Source of the DNA: Hydractinia symbiolongicarpus
Lineage: Eukaryota > Cnidaria > Hydrozoa > Anthoathecata > Hydractiniidae
Length of the DNA stretch: 64,000 nt
Assembly: GCF_029227915.1 (NCBI RefSeq)
Contig: NC_079879.1
Coordinates: 11,160,001 to 11,224,000 of the forward strand
Direction: 5' to 3'
Under the pieces are notes generated by a model that made no database searches, was not told the DNA's origin, and saw only the letters and a list, made by a program, of their open reading frames with translations. Numbering within the stretch: the stretch's first letter is position 1; each line of letters begins with the position of its first letter. A program made the translations under genes and the position numbers. Below are positions 21,414 through 33,063 of this stretch, in pieces.

Positions 21414-24400
21414 TTACTCGTGACCTTCATTTTCATATTTTTTATGTTCATTACAATAAATCTTAACATAACCGCCAGATTTTGGGGCTGGTTTATTTTT
21501 ATCAACCCTTGACTCTGTTATCTCAAGATCAGTTGGTCGGTGATGTAGATCTTCAAAATTTCGCGCCACAAAACATGGTTGACTATTTTCTACTTGTACC
21601 ATTTTGTCCAAACATACTTCTTCATGAAACCCAATCTAAAATATATATATATATATAAATAAATTAATCGAAAAATTTATACGCTGAATATAACTACGCA
21701 GGATATGTTTTTCAAATTTTTCCACACAAAAACAAACTTTGTTATACACATGGTGCACTATCACTGCATTTACAAGTTTACAATTTGGCTTTAAGCTTAT
21801 GCCTCGTGAAAATACACCTTAATTTCGTATGAAAACCACCCCCAGCTGCAGTAACTACAAATCTAAGCATAGATATAACAGTCAATTTGGATTTATATTT
21901 ATATATCTGTTCTTTATCTTATTTGTCTTACCACGCAAGGAGCGCTCTTTTCGACTCTTTTAACACACTGTATTTTTTCCAGAGGTCTGAGGATGTAAAA
22001 TTGAGTTTAACACCTTATTTCTTCGATTTCCTGACGGGAAGAAAAATCACACTAGCAATTTTAATTTTGTCCACCCTATAGCAAACCTCACAATACAATC
22101 AACCAATAAGCACAAAGTCAGCGTGGTCACATCTTACCCTCTTAAAAAATGCAAGAAATAATTATATTTGTTTGGGTGAGCGAGATCATTCGCGCTCAAA
22201 CCAAAGGATTTCCCTATATTGACCACGTGAGCGAAGAACAATAGAATTATCCAATCAAACAGCGCAGTCAGTATTCTGACCGCAGAAAAGTCGTTCGAGG
22301 ACCAAGCGTAATTTTTCCACCTTAACTATTCCGATGTCCCGGTGGTAAAAAAATTATACTGTGTATCCTGACTACCATAAAGAACAAGAGTTGATCATTT
22401 TACTCACAAGTCCATCTTGATATGTCGGTGTAGGGTACAGTGTTCGTAGCATGATTCGTTCTTTTATTTCTAAATCTGTTTCTCTTCTCTTGCCAGATAA
22501 CCATCTTCCCCAATCACAGTTTTTAGCTTCTTCGTCAATCCATTCACCCAACCAAGCCAACCAGATAGGACAATTCTCAATTGCTGCTATGTCTTCTAAA
22601 CAAGTAATTAAAAAAGTCTCACCTTCGATGATTAGCAAGGGAAGTCAGATTTGCAACTTCCTTAACCTAATATGCGTTAGGGGTCATGTGTAATGCTTAA
22701 AACGTAGGAGCACATCGCGTGTCATGCTTTCTTCTTTCAAGAATTTTAATGTTAAATATTTTAAGACATAAATCAGCCTTAAAAAGCTGTAAGTCAGCAA
22801 ATAAAAAAGTGATATAGCATGAAATTTTATATTTCCAACTTTTATTTTACGATTATTGGGTAAAATCGGGAAATCGGATTAATTACGTGTCCAAAATCTA
22901 CATGATTTCCCTTAATGGGATAAATAAAAAAAATGGGATAAAATTTGATTATAAGAAGGGTAGGGTAGTTTCGAGCAATGGCTTATATCTAAGGCTCTGA
23001 GAGGTATGGGACCTCAAAATTTGACATGTAGGTTTCTAATAGTAAAAATGAAAACTCAAAAGTGTGATAGCCATGCAACAAAGCAAAACCTAATAGGGTT
23101 ACGGTTACAATAGTCTGAAATTGAAACTTAACATCCACTTAAAAACAAGTTTGTTTCATATGAAAGAGCTTGGAAAGTTGAAAGTCGAATCTTTTTATTT
23201 TTTCGAAAAACCTTTATTGGTTTTAAGATTCTGGACTTATTACTTATTATGCATGACGCCATCCCTGGATTGTTAGGTATTTTACATGAAAAAATTATCA
23301 GTCTTTGTGTAACTTTAAAATCTTTCCGACATTATGCGGAAAGTAAGGGTCGATTGACAAAGTTACATACCTTTAGATAATTCAAGATTGTCTATGTCTT
23401 CTGCTGTTATCTTGGCTTTTGTACCAACTTCACCACTTTTTGCTGCAGACGGTATATCTGGATTACTACCATTTTGTTTTACTGCAGCTGTGACGACACG
23501 ACCAACTTTATTTTCGTCATCATCTTTCTTCTTTTTCATCACAATGTCGCGGAGCTTATTCCACGCGCTTTCTTGTTCGGCTTGTTCGGCGTCACTCAAA
23601 TGTGCCGGATTACCAGATTGGCGACGTCGGACATTCTTCGCGTCTGCTAACCAATCATGTAAAGTTGGTCGTCGATTTTTTAAATACGCGATTAAACCTG
23701 TATCCTGTTCCTCCCAGTGATCTGTTTCATCCTTCTGAATGTTGGTTTGCACAACAGTTGGCTCGATAACCTCATTAACAACATCAGAAAATGTGTTTGC
23801 TCTCTTTCGTTCCCTAGGTTTCACTTTTTCAGGTATGTCTTCGCTATTTTCTTTTAATAATTCATCCAACATGGCGGCATAATCTTCTTCTTTGGGATTG
23901 CTTGGTTGTTCATCGTCCATGTGTGGAGGTTTAATTGATACTCTCTTTTTTCCTTTTCCTGTTGTCGTTGTTGTTGTTGTTTTTGATGCTGTTGTTTCTG
24001 TTGCTGGTGTTGTTGCTGTTGCTGGTGAAGATGATATGGTCTCTGCTGTCTCGTCGACCTCCTCTGTGAAAGCAACCGGAAGTGCAACAGCATCTTTTAT
24101 TGGACCTTTTATACGCGTGTTATTTGGTGCTTCTCCATCCGAAGAAATAAAACTGGAAGTCGCGCTTTTATTGCTTTGAGAGATGTTTTCAATATCCACA
24201 CTGTTTTTACCAAAATTGGTTCCAGTGTTCTGTGTATAGGTTTGAGGAGCGGTAACAGTTTTATTTTCCAGTGGTTCATATGTTTTGTCAATTTGTTCTT
24301 TGGTATAAGAAAATGAGTGTCCAGACTTTTGAGTGGTGGACATTTTGCGATCCTTTTGGTAAATCTGAGAATAAATGCTTGTATGCTCACTGGAGTATGA

Positions 24401-25201
24401 CGGCTGTATTTCTGAATAGATTTCTTCTGTTTTATTTCTGTCTGATTTTTTATTTTGACGCGGCGTTGGATATTGGCTAATCACCGTCATATTTGAATCT
24501 GACGGAAATGTGTCGGCATTGTATATTTTAACGACGGTTTTATCCGATGTCTCCCCAGCGGAAAAATGCTCTGTTGTTTTGCTGGTACCGGGAATTGCTG
24601 GCAAATTCCAGCCCTTGGTTGTTTTGGTCGTGCCTGACTTTTCCGCGGAGTCGAATTTGATGTCGTGTGATGACCGCATAAGATTAGATCCTCTATCTGT
24701 TGTTACGTACATGGGTGTTTCGGGGTAATGTTTGTATGATTCGTAATTATCATCGTAATATGCATTTGATTTCCCGTAATTGTCGACATCAAAATCATCA
24801 ATATAGTATACTTCTTTTCCAGGTCGTCTCTCTTTACTTCGACTTCTTCTAGTAGCAGCTATATATCCAACATCGTTGTCATAATTATCATCGTAATATG
24901 CATTTGACTTCACGTAATTGTCGAGACCAATATCATCAAAATGGTAGACTACTTTTTCAGGTCGTCTTTTTTTATTCCGACTTCTTTTAGTACTAGCGAC
25001 ATATCCGACATCGTCGTCAATTTCATAAACATAATTCGACTTTCTTTGCGTCGGCCGTGTTTCAAAATAGTTGTCGGTGTCCAGAATATATTTCACACGT
25101 GGAGAAATTTTTTGTCGACGATGGTTTCTTTCTTCTATGTAAAAGTTTGGTTCCCGCCTTTTTCGATCGGAATGCCTGATCTTCACAAGTTTATATGGCA
25201 T
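21414..25201 (-). CDS. Unrecognised 746-residue charged, repeat-bearing protein
   Basis: Three exons (23371-25201, 22408-22595, 21414-21635) join in phase. The start is chosen at 25201 (AAAAATGCC, protein MPYKLVKIRH); the open frame extends further upstream only through alternative codons. The N-terminus is basic (RRQKISPRVKY). Residues 64-107 and 110-153 are a tandem duplication of about 46 residues (DVGYxAxTxRSR, later KSNAYYDDNY). GWNLPAIPG follows, then a Ser/Thr-rich linker with a TTT run, then TLHDWLADA and AWNKLRDIV, shared with the 277-residue neighbour. Exons 2 and 3 add a Trp-rich segment (CPIWLAWLGEWIDEE, CDWGRWLSGKRRE) and a hydrophilic tail ending EGHE. No known family was recognised. 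The exon 1 donor (AAAG/GTATGT) shows that the apparent stop after LELSKGM is intronic. Confidence 0.75.
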
Positions 25202-25696
25202 TTTTGTTATAAAAATTATCTCCGTTCCTTCTCTTCCTTTCTCAACTTGCAAATGATATTTTATTCTTAAATGTATTGTTGAATTTTGTGTTGTTACGCG
25301 ATATGAATAAAAAATCAAAAGTTGTGGTAAAATTACTTTTCAAACGTAGCTGGATTTTTTTATTTTGGCGCCTCATTTGGCAGGTCAATAGTAATGACAA
25401 CACCTTTTTGTCTTACATTGCGTTTCTTAAAACGTACAAATCTCGACTTTTAAAAAGATTTTGTGGAAAAAAAGCACTTTCTTTCGTCTTTTTTTAAGAG
25501 AATAGTAAGTACATTTTTTTAAATTTTTATATTTTCTGAATGCATATTAAATATTACTGACGTGCTTATTCATAAAAGATGTCGTGAAAAAACAAAGCTA
25601 TCTCACGCTGAGAGTGACCATACATACATACATATTTTGCCTATAGTTTGATGGTTTTGGCCTATTTTTAGGCTCAATCGAAATTAAATTTGTTTG

Positions 25697-26247
25697 TTAA
25701 TTGCGAAAACTTCTACCATCTTTTATTTTTAAATTATATCTTCCTAGGTCAACTTCTTCACCTTTTTTGTTCCGGGGTTCAGCATATTTTGATTGGAAGG
25801 GAGTGTCATAGGTTTTTCTAAATTGAATTAAACTTCGAATGTCTGTTTGAGTTCTAAACACTGTTAACTTAGTAAAAAGAATTAACACACTTGGTATAAA
25901 AAATTAACACACGAGTTCATAGTAAAAAAGCTATATGCAAATTAGCAAATACGGTTTATTTAAAAACCCAGCCGATTAGGGGAAATGGGACAGGACATCA
26001 CGGACCTTCTTGAAAATGTTTTGGTGCATTTAAATCTCCTGTTTTAGCTACGACAGCTGTTAAAACATGATAACCACTTACCCAAATGAAGTAATGTTAC
26101 AAACATTGCAATTTTTGGAGTCAGATATGCATTATCGATGTTCTGTTTTTTACAAACAAAAAAATTCCATTGGAAAATCACTTCTTGGTTAATTCGTCGG
26201 TGTCGTAATTTTCGGAAGTCGCATTGCGTTATGGTAGTTGTATTCAT
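25697..26247 (-). CDS. Unrecognised small two-exon protein (109 residues)
   Basis: Exon 1 (26082-26247) starts at ATG 26247 and ends at a clean GTAAGT donor in phase 1. Exon 2 (25697-25860) follows a strong acceptor (TTTTTACTAAGTTAACAG) and joins in phase, giving exactly 110 codons with stop. The protein is basic, with no signal peptide. One modestly hydrophobic stretch spans the junction (AMFVTLLHLG). The C-terminal part (KTYDTPFQSKYAEP, then VDLGRYNLKIKDGRSF) is polar. It resembles short ciliary or sperm microtubule-associated proteins only in general flavour. No family is claimed. The chance match of phases and splice sites is modest, so the gene is likely but unproven. Confidence 0.5.
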
Positions 26248-28817
26248 CCTAGGAATGTAAACAAATATGGCGATGCAAACAGCAGTGATAGAAATTTTGT
26301 ATCAAATGAATAGATATTTAGCACGTGAATTTATTCAAACTTAAAACATATCGACGAAATAAGCTAGCCAGTTACTTGCCCAGTTAGCGACTTATTAGCT
26401 CTGTACAGAAAAAAAAGCCAACATACCGGGATCGAGGTTGTAATAAACTATAATAATACCCCGATTTTTGGAACTCCGAAGGAAACGAGAAATATAGTAA
26501 GATGTTTTTCTTACTTATTTTAAGGAATAGCTTGTAATTACACTTTGTTTTTTTAATGTTTTTTATAATGGCCTAGCAAATTAATCGAAATCTCGGGTTT
26601 TTTAGGTTTTTGAGGCTTAAAAATTTGTATGAAAAATCGGGAACTTGGAAAAATCGAATTTAAAAAATTTGGGTATAGCTTTTTTAATGCTAGTTAAAGG
26701 GCCCACAAGAGGAGTTCGAAAAAACAGGACTCAACTTTAGTTTTTCGTTACAAAATTTTACTTTACTTACCTAACATTGTTAAATAATTTAGAAGGTGGT
26801 TTAAAAATGTAAACCTCATTGATTTAATATTCAACTTCAAAGTTGTTTCAACTCGTTCCTAAAGCTTTTTATCACCTGGTAACTAAGTTACGTAAAATCA
26901 GTTTAACATCAAAATAGAGATGAAGATGTGGTTTATTTGGTCATACCAACCACATTTACAGGACCCCCAAAAAGAAAAAAGTCCTAGGGACGGGGTTAAA
27001 CGTATATTTATTTGTCAGCTCGTTCACTTAGCATTGAATTTCAACAACGCGCGGTATAATTTTTATGTGTTTTAAAACGAGTTAATAATCTTAAAAAGTC
27101 GTCAAATTGATTTATGTTATGTTACGTCATATACATTTGACGTATAGTCTGCACGTTGATAATTTTAGACATCTCCATGGTGACTATAATGCGTATCTTT
27201 TGAATTTACCAATCCAGTGAGCTATATCACGTCAAACTGGTTTTCAAAACATCCAGTAAGCTTAAAAATCTGACGAAACCTGTTTGACCGGTTTCGTTTA
27301 AGATCTATTGACGTCAGCAAGCCATCTAAAGCAACCTATTTTCCATTGTTTTTCTGCCTAGGTGGATTTCTCAACCGGCCTTATCGACTAGTCTATATAA
27401 TAATAAGTAGCAATAAATCTTTTGTGCCTAGGGTTTACACTGTCCGTTTCACTTGCGCCTGTGTTGTAGCGTTAAAACTAAACCGCGTGTAAAATTCCAT
27501 GCAACAAAACATTTTCTTGTTCATCTGTTAAAATGAAAAACAACTTCTTGCTCAGTGCTATTAACAAAAGAATGGGTAAAAAACGGTATTTTAGCGAGGT
27601 ATTTATAAGTCCTGGACTTATATCTACCTCGCTAAAATATCGTGTTCTCAAATAAACTAAGTGCGGTTAATGAGAGGGGCTTACAAAAATTGAGAAAAAT
27701 AACTTTATCTGTCAAATGTATACAGCGAAATCTCCTTATAGCAGACACTCTTTATAGGAAACATCTACAACGGTATTTTTACAATGATACTTTTACGGCA
27801 AAACCTTTATGTAGCAGACATCTCTAATAGCTGGCGTTTATGAAAGAACAACTGAACTATCTATAGGAGACGTGCATTACATTGGGTCACATAAAGAAAT
27901 TCTTGTAAAAGTTTTGTTTTATATTGTATCCCAATTCCCAAAACAAGGAGCTTGTTAACCGCTTTTTGATAGATTAAAGGTGTTCATTACGAGTCCAAGC
28001 CCATACGTCTTCGATTTCGTCACCAGTAGTGTTCCCCGGTTATTTGCGTTAGGATTTTTCATATTTGCTTTCAACTTAAAAATTCACAAAGTCGAACTGA
28101 AGGTTCATGTGTGCCATGAGCCTGTTGCACTTTTATTCGTTAAAAAATAGGGCAAATTCTTAAGAGTAATTTATATACGTTTGTAAGAGGAGAATTATAA
28201 AGAAAATGATTGCTAAGAAAAAGAAAAGATTTGGGTCAGGCAGTTGTTTTTCCAGCTCACCTATCGTCTGCCATTATGTTTTCGTGCGAAATTAAGAAAC
28301 TTTTAACTTTTTTCCCCATCAAGCGTTTGCTTTAATTTCACTTGTGATTACGTAATGTTCTTGCAATCGTTTTTTTTAATCTATCCTAGAATCAACCAAT
28401 GAGATTAATGATTACGCGAATAGAAAACGCCCTTTAGCTCAAACAGCTTTGTTGAAGAGTGGTAGAAAATATATTTTTTACAATGAAGACAAATATATTT
28501 AATGTTTACACAGTCCATAAGCTTTATATATTTTTAATAAAAAAAAGTCATTACATCATATTTTAAAAGTCGAAATGCAACTCTGTGATCACACTCACCA
28601 TGAATTTTTATACTGCTGTGAAATTCGGCATGATTTTGTACCACGTGACATATTTGCTTATCGTTTTAATCACAAACCGTGTTAAACATGAGTTTTTTCT
28701 TTCGAAAAACAGTCTGCTATTAAAACACTGTTCACAGCTCGTGTGGTCTGTTAACAAATATGTGAATCCACATCGGCTCACTGCCAGTGGTTGTTGTTGC
28801 TGTTTCGTATTTCAATA
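26248..28817. other. Intergenic region with hairpin
   Basis: No coding exon seen. It holds a CCTAGGGACGGGGTT MITE end near 26983, a 59-bp near-perfect palindrome at 27584-27642, and the upstream region of the secreted acidic protein gene on the right. AT-rich without an evident TATA box close to 28818. Confidence 0.6.
27584..27642. repeat. 59-bp near-perfect palindrome (hairpin)
   Basis: The left arm CGGTATTTTAGCGAGGTA is matched by TACCTCGCTAAAATATCG (one mismatch). An inner pair ATAAGTCC/GGACTTAT flanks a single central base. As RNA it would form a long hairpin with one small internal loop. It could be a short MITE, a small-RNA precursor or a cruciform-forming site. Confidence 0.85.
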
Positions 28818-31800
28818 ATGGCGCCTCGTAGCCTTTTTCTGGTGTTGATTGTGTTGAGCGCTGGACATTCCATTTTATGTCTAGGTGAGAAATAAAATTC
28901 ATTTGTACAATGGAAATGTAATGTTGGATTTCTGCAAGGAATTAGTTTTTTATTTGTGAAATGCCAATATCTCGTGATTTGATTGGTTTTACTAGAGTTG
29001 ATTTAAAAACACGAAAATAGAAAATTGATTTATGTAAATTAGGTCTAAGTATGAAAAGAAATTTGTACATTCTTACTTTGTTACAAATTGTATCATAAGG
29101 ATCCAGTATAAAATGTTGAAATATATATCTAAATTAAATACTCAAAGTTCTTTACTGTCCTGGGAACGACTTAGAAAAAAACATATATACATTTAATGTA
29201 GCCACATAAATATAACAAAAATTATTGTTTTCTGATATATATCAGCAAAATAAAAGTCATTTTTAATTTTCTGAAATGTTACACAAACTAAAACACTGAA
29301 GTAAATAATCTTTTTTCAGATGAGCATGATGCAAGCGAGGTATCTGGCGATGTTGACGCATTAGCAGAAGCCGATGACACTCAAAGTGATGATGTAGACG
29401 AACAAGGATCGAGTGATAATGGCGAGTACAATGTTCATGTCGAAATACACGTAAGAAACGGCGAGTCGAAAAACAAGAAAAAGACAAAATCGATTCGACA
29501 AGGTTTGAAAGAACTTCAGGTTGCCAAAGAAGCACTTCCTGTTCGTAATAAAACACAGGAATTACATGAAAAAGCAAAGAAATTGTTAGTACAACTAGTT
29601 AAAACGTTAAAAAATAAAACGAAGTATCAAAAGAAAATGAATGAAAAGGAGAGTGACACGCACAAGATAGAGCAAGACGATTTTATGCAGTTGAATGATG
29701 CTCAAAGTGAAAAAAATGACGACAACAACAAAAATGCTGACACTTTAAGTGAAAATATACAAAAAGAAAACGTAACTAAGGATAAAACCGAGAATGATAC
29801 GAAAAAATACGCAGCCGAAGAAAGTGGAAACCAAATAGAACAAAACGATTCCTCCCAAAAAATGAGGAGTGAAAAGAAAAATCGAGAAAAACTCAAAAAT
29901 GAGAATTATGAAAACTTTAAAATGCAGAGCGAAAACCATTATCATGAAAAAACGGAACAGACGACAACACCCTCGCCAGCAACAACAACAACAACAGAAG
30001 CAACAACAGAAGCGACGACGACGACGTCATCAACAACGACATCAACGTCAACAACAACAACAGCGACAACAGCAAAAAATACACCTGTAAGAGAGATCAG
30101 TATAAACCTTGGCAACGCTAAATCCAAAAATAAATTTGAAGATAAAACATTACAAATTATTATAAAGGATAAAACTGAGTCAGGTGATGGCTTTCAACTC
30201 CCAAGCAAAAGCGAACAGAAGGCACCAGAAAAGGTCGACAAAGGAGTGGAAGAGTCTACCAAGTCAACCGAACAAGCAGCTGATCAGTCGAGTAAAAAAT
30301 ATAAGAAAGACAATGAGGACACTGGGAAAGCAATCAAAGATTTCAGTCACTCTGAGGTAGGTTCAGGAGATGATATGAGTGGAGATGAAGAAGAAGGAGA
30401 TGATGAGGCTGATGGTGATGGGGACGCTGATGAGGACGAGGACGGAAGTGGAGATGATATTGACGAGGAGGAACAAGATGGCAGCGATACAACATCATCC
30501 AATATCAATCACAATATTGCAAGTACCATCACCGGAAAAACATTGACGATGGACTTCCAGGAGAACACAAATTTGTTAGGGAGCGATACTCAAATAAAAA
30601 AGGAGCCACCTTTACCTAACATCTCCGAAAAGAAAAACGAAATGAGTGAAAGTGAAGGAGTTAAGGAGAAAGTAAAGCTAACGGATGGAAACTCTGGCAA
30701 ACTTTTGCATGATAAAACAGTCATCCAAAGATTATTCAACGACAGCTTGTTTGAGCAAGCTGCTACGAAAGAAAATTTTGATTTGGATGTAAATAAAAAT
30801 ATTGAGAATTCTCATCAAGCTTCAGCTGACAACAATGAAGAAAATGTTAAGAAAACCACGTCTCCTGAACAGAACGATCTGTACGTAGACACCAACGCGA
30901 GAAAAAGAGATGAAATTGGAACAAAAAAAACATATAAACAACGTCGAAATGAGCTAGAACTTAAAGTTGGAGGATATCCTAATATTCAAGATGATTCTGC
31001 ATCTTTATTGTTAAAAAAAGGTAAAATTGCAAAAGCGCCTAGTAACATTTTAACGACTACAAAGGGTAGCGTTCCAATGATGAAAAAATCGAAAGAGGCC
31101 ACGAGTAAGAACAAAAACAGACGGCATCTAAAAACTGACGCCTCGGGTGCAAGTAAAGGGATAAAAAACGGAAAGAAAACAAAAGGAATTGGCAAACACA
31201 GCTTTCACCCGAAAACCTTTTTTAAGCATTTAAAGAAAACGGAACATCCGGTTGTTGGTGACAAGAGATTAAACATACCTTTTGATGGAGAATATCAAAA
31301 TTTTGACTCAAACCTTGATTCCACAGAAGCATTATACAAATCAGCAACCAACCCTAATGCATTCACAGTTCCACAGTATGGAGATAACAATGACCAATGG
31401 TCAGAATCTGAAGTTGAAGAAATGAGCAGCATGATGGGAGAAAAGTTGTCTGCACCAAAAACAGAAGTGGTACCTCCAGATCTTGAAAACATGGAAATAC
31501 CAAAAGAAGATAATATCCCTATAAACGAACAAAAAGAGGTTTTGCAACAACTCAAAGGTTTCGTGACTGAAAATCCTCAAGAGGATATTGGTTTGCAGAA
31601 AGGGAACTTCATCGAAGAAATAACTGGACAGCATATAGGTATGCAAACAGGTAACATACCAAACGAGAATTATGCATTGCCAGACAATGCTCCAAATAAA
31701 GTCAATGCACCTCAAAGCGCTCCGACACCAGATTTAAACCCTACAGAAGAATTTCAACCTTACCAAGACGCAGAAACAAAAGAAAGAATTTTGGCTCACA

Positions 31801-32351
31801 AAAAGAAAGCGTATGATCAAGCTTTTCAAAATGAGATCAAACAAGCTGAAATAAAGTATGAAGAAATGGAGAAGAAACAAGAAGATGAAGAAATGAAATT
31901 AAGAAATGAAAGATACGAAGGAATGAAGCAATCTGCAGGTGAACAGAGGTCTCATCAAGCTAGCAAGCATTTAAAAGGACGAAAAATTTTAACACCAGCT
32001 CACCAAGATGTGATTGTGAAGTTGACTAAAAGAAGAAAGGATTCTAATATAATAAACGAAGATGAACTGGAGTTGTCCCGAAGAAATATACTCGCAGGGA
32101 GAGACGAAAACAGCACAAAACGCAAAGTTATTGGAGAGGAGCAGAAAGACAGGCCTCAAGATTTTGGTAAAAAGGGAGCTCTTCTTACTGAAAGTATGAA
32201 CGAGCAAATTCAGGAAAAGGTTGAGAAGGAAATGAGCGATGCAGAGGGCATGTTGAATAACGTTAAAAGAAGAACTGCCAGCCGAAGCAATCGCGTTGTT
32301 GTGAATGATGACGGCGATTTAAATACATCAAAAAGACATCATATATCATAA
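28818..32351 (+). CDS. Secreted acidic, threonine-rich, intrinsically disordered protein
   Basis: Two exons (28818-28884 and 29320-32351) join in phase for 1032 residues. Exon 1 encodes a signal peptide (MAPRSLFLVLIVLSAGHS, then ILCL), so the product is secreted or enters the secretory pathway. The mature chain begins with Asp/Glu-rich sequence. Residues about 236-276 are almost pure Thr/Ser/Ala/Pro (mucin-like, likely O-glycosylated). Residues about 370-410 are a nearly continuous Asp/Glu/Gly tract (DEEEGDDEADGDGDADEDED). Lys/Glu-rich sequence, Lys-rich patches and a coiled-coil-like Glu/Lys stretch near the C-terminus follow. No Cys-rich or catalytic domain is seen. Composition suits extracellular matrix, mucus, calcium-binding or mineral-associated proteins (inference). 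AATAAA at 32351 (overlapping the stop) and 32398 may serve polyadenylation. Confidence 0.85.
29959..30080 (+). repeat. Threonine-coding ACA/ACG trinucleotide-rich tract
   Basis: CAACAACAAC and GACGACGACG runs encode the Thr/Ser/Ala-rich block of the secreted acidic protein. Such triplet runs are prone to length polymorphism. Confidence 0.9.
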
Positions 32352-33063
32352 ATAAACTTTTATGTAAAAAGGTTTTTAATACTTTTATAGAAATAGAAAT
32401 AAATAACAAACCTAAATGTTTTTTTTTTAGATCCCCCACTTTTTCAATCAAAAGCATTTTTCAACTACGTTTATGCCGTAAATTATCAACTTTCGAATGT
32501 TTTGAAACAAATTCGAATGCTTGTACAATCGAAGTATGCAAAAAAATGTTCAACTTCTTTTCATCAAAGATTTTGAGAATTTCTAACACTTGTTTTATGT
32601 TTTGAAAGGCCTCAACTATTTTTAAACAATATAATAAGAATTTTTTTGACAGGAAATCAATCAACTTTGTACATAAATAAAAGAGAAACAACATATTTAG
32701 AGTTTCCTGTGTGAAATTTTGTGACAAATGTCCCCATATGAGCTTTAGAAAGAAATTTCAATTTTTTATTCAATTTTCTCAAAAAGTTGAAAAATCATAA
32801 TTTGAAATTTTTATAAAAAAAATCAGACGTCAAATTCTCTTTTCCATGACGTATATCATTTCAATGGATTTAAAACATGAAAAAATGCCAGTTCAGTCGA
32901 TTTTTTATGACGTCAAATAGGATTATTTCACTGGATAGATAAATAAGGCAGAAAATCTATAAAAGCAGGCGCACTGTAAGAAATAATCATTAGTTCACTG
33001 AAACTACTCCAACCAACAACAGCTGAAAGGAAAGGAAAAGAGGAACTGTCGACAACTATCGCA
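32352..33063. other. Intergenic region and creatine kinase promoter/5' UTR
   Basis: The left part is the 3' region of the acidic-protein gene. The right part holds the creatine kinase TATA box at 32958 and about 75-100 bp of 5' UTR. Two TGACGTC-type words occur near 32847 and 32908 (CATGACGTATATC, ATGACGTCAAA), possible CREB/ATF-like sites. Confidence 0.55.
32958..32965 (+). promoter_or_regulatory. TATA box of mitochondrial creatine kinase gene
   Basis: TATAAAAG lies 98 bp upstream of the ATG; transcription would start near 32985-32995. It is the clearest core promoter element in the window and fits a strongly expressed, tissue-restricted gene. Confidence 0.7.

Noticed and set aside
23388-24728. 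Several plus-strand frames of 70-110 codons
   Set aside because: They are antisense shadows of the 746-residue protein's long first exon and its repetitive codons.
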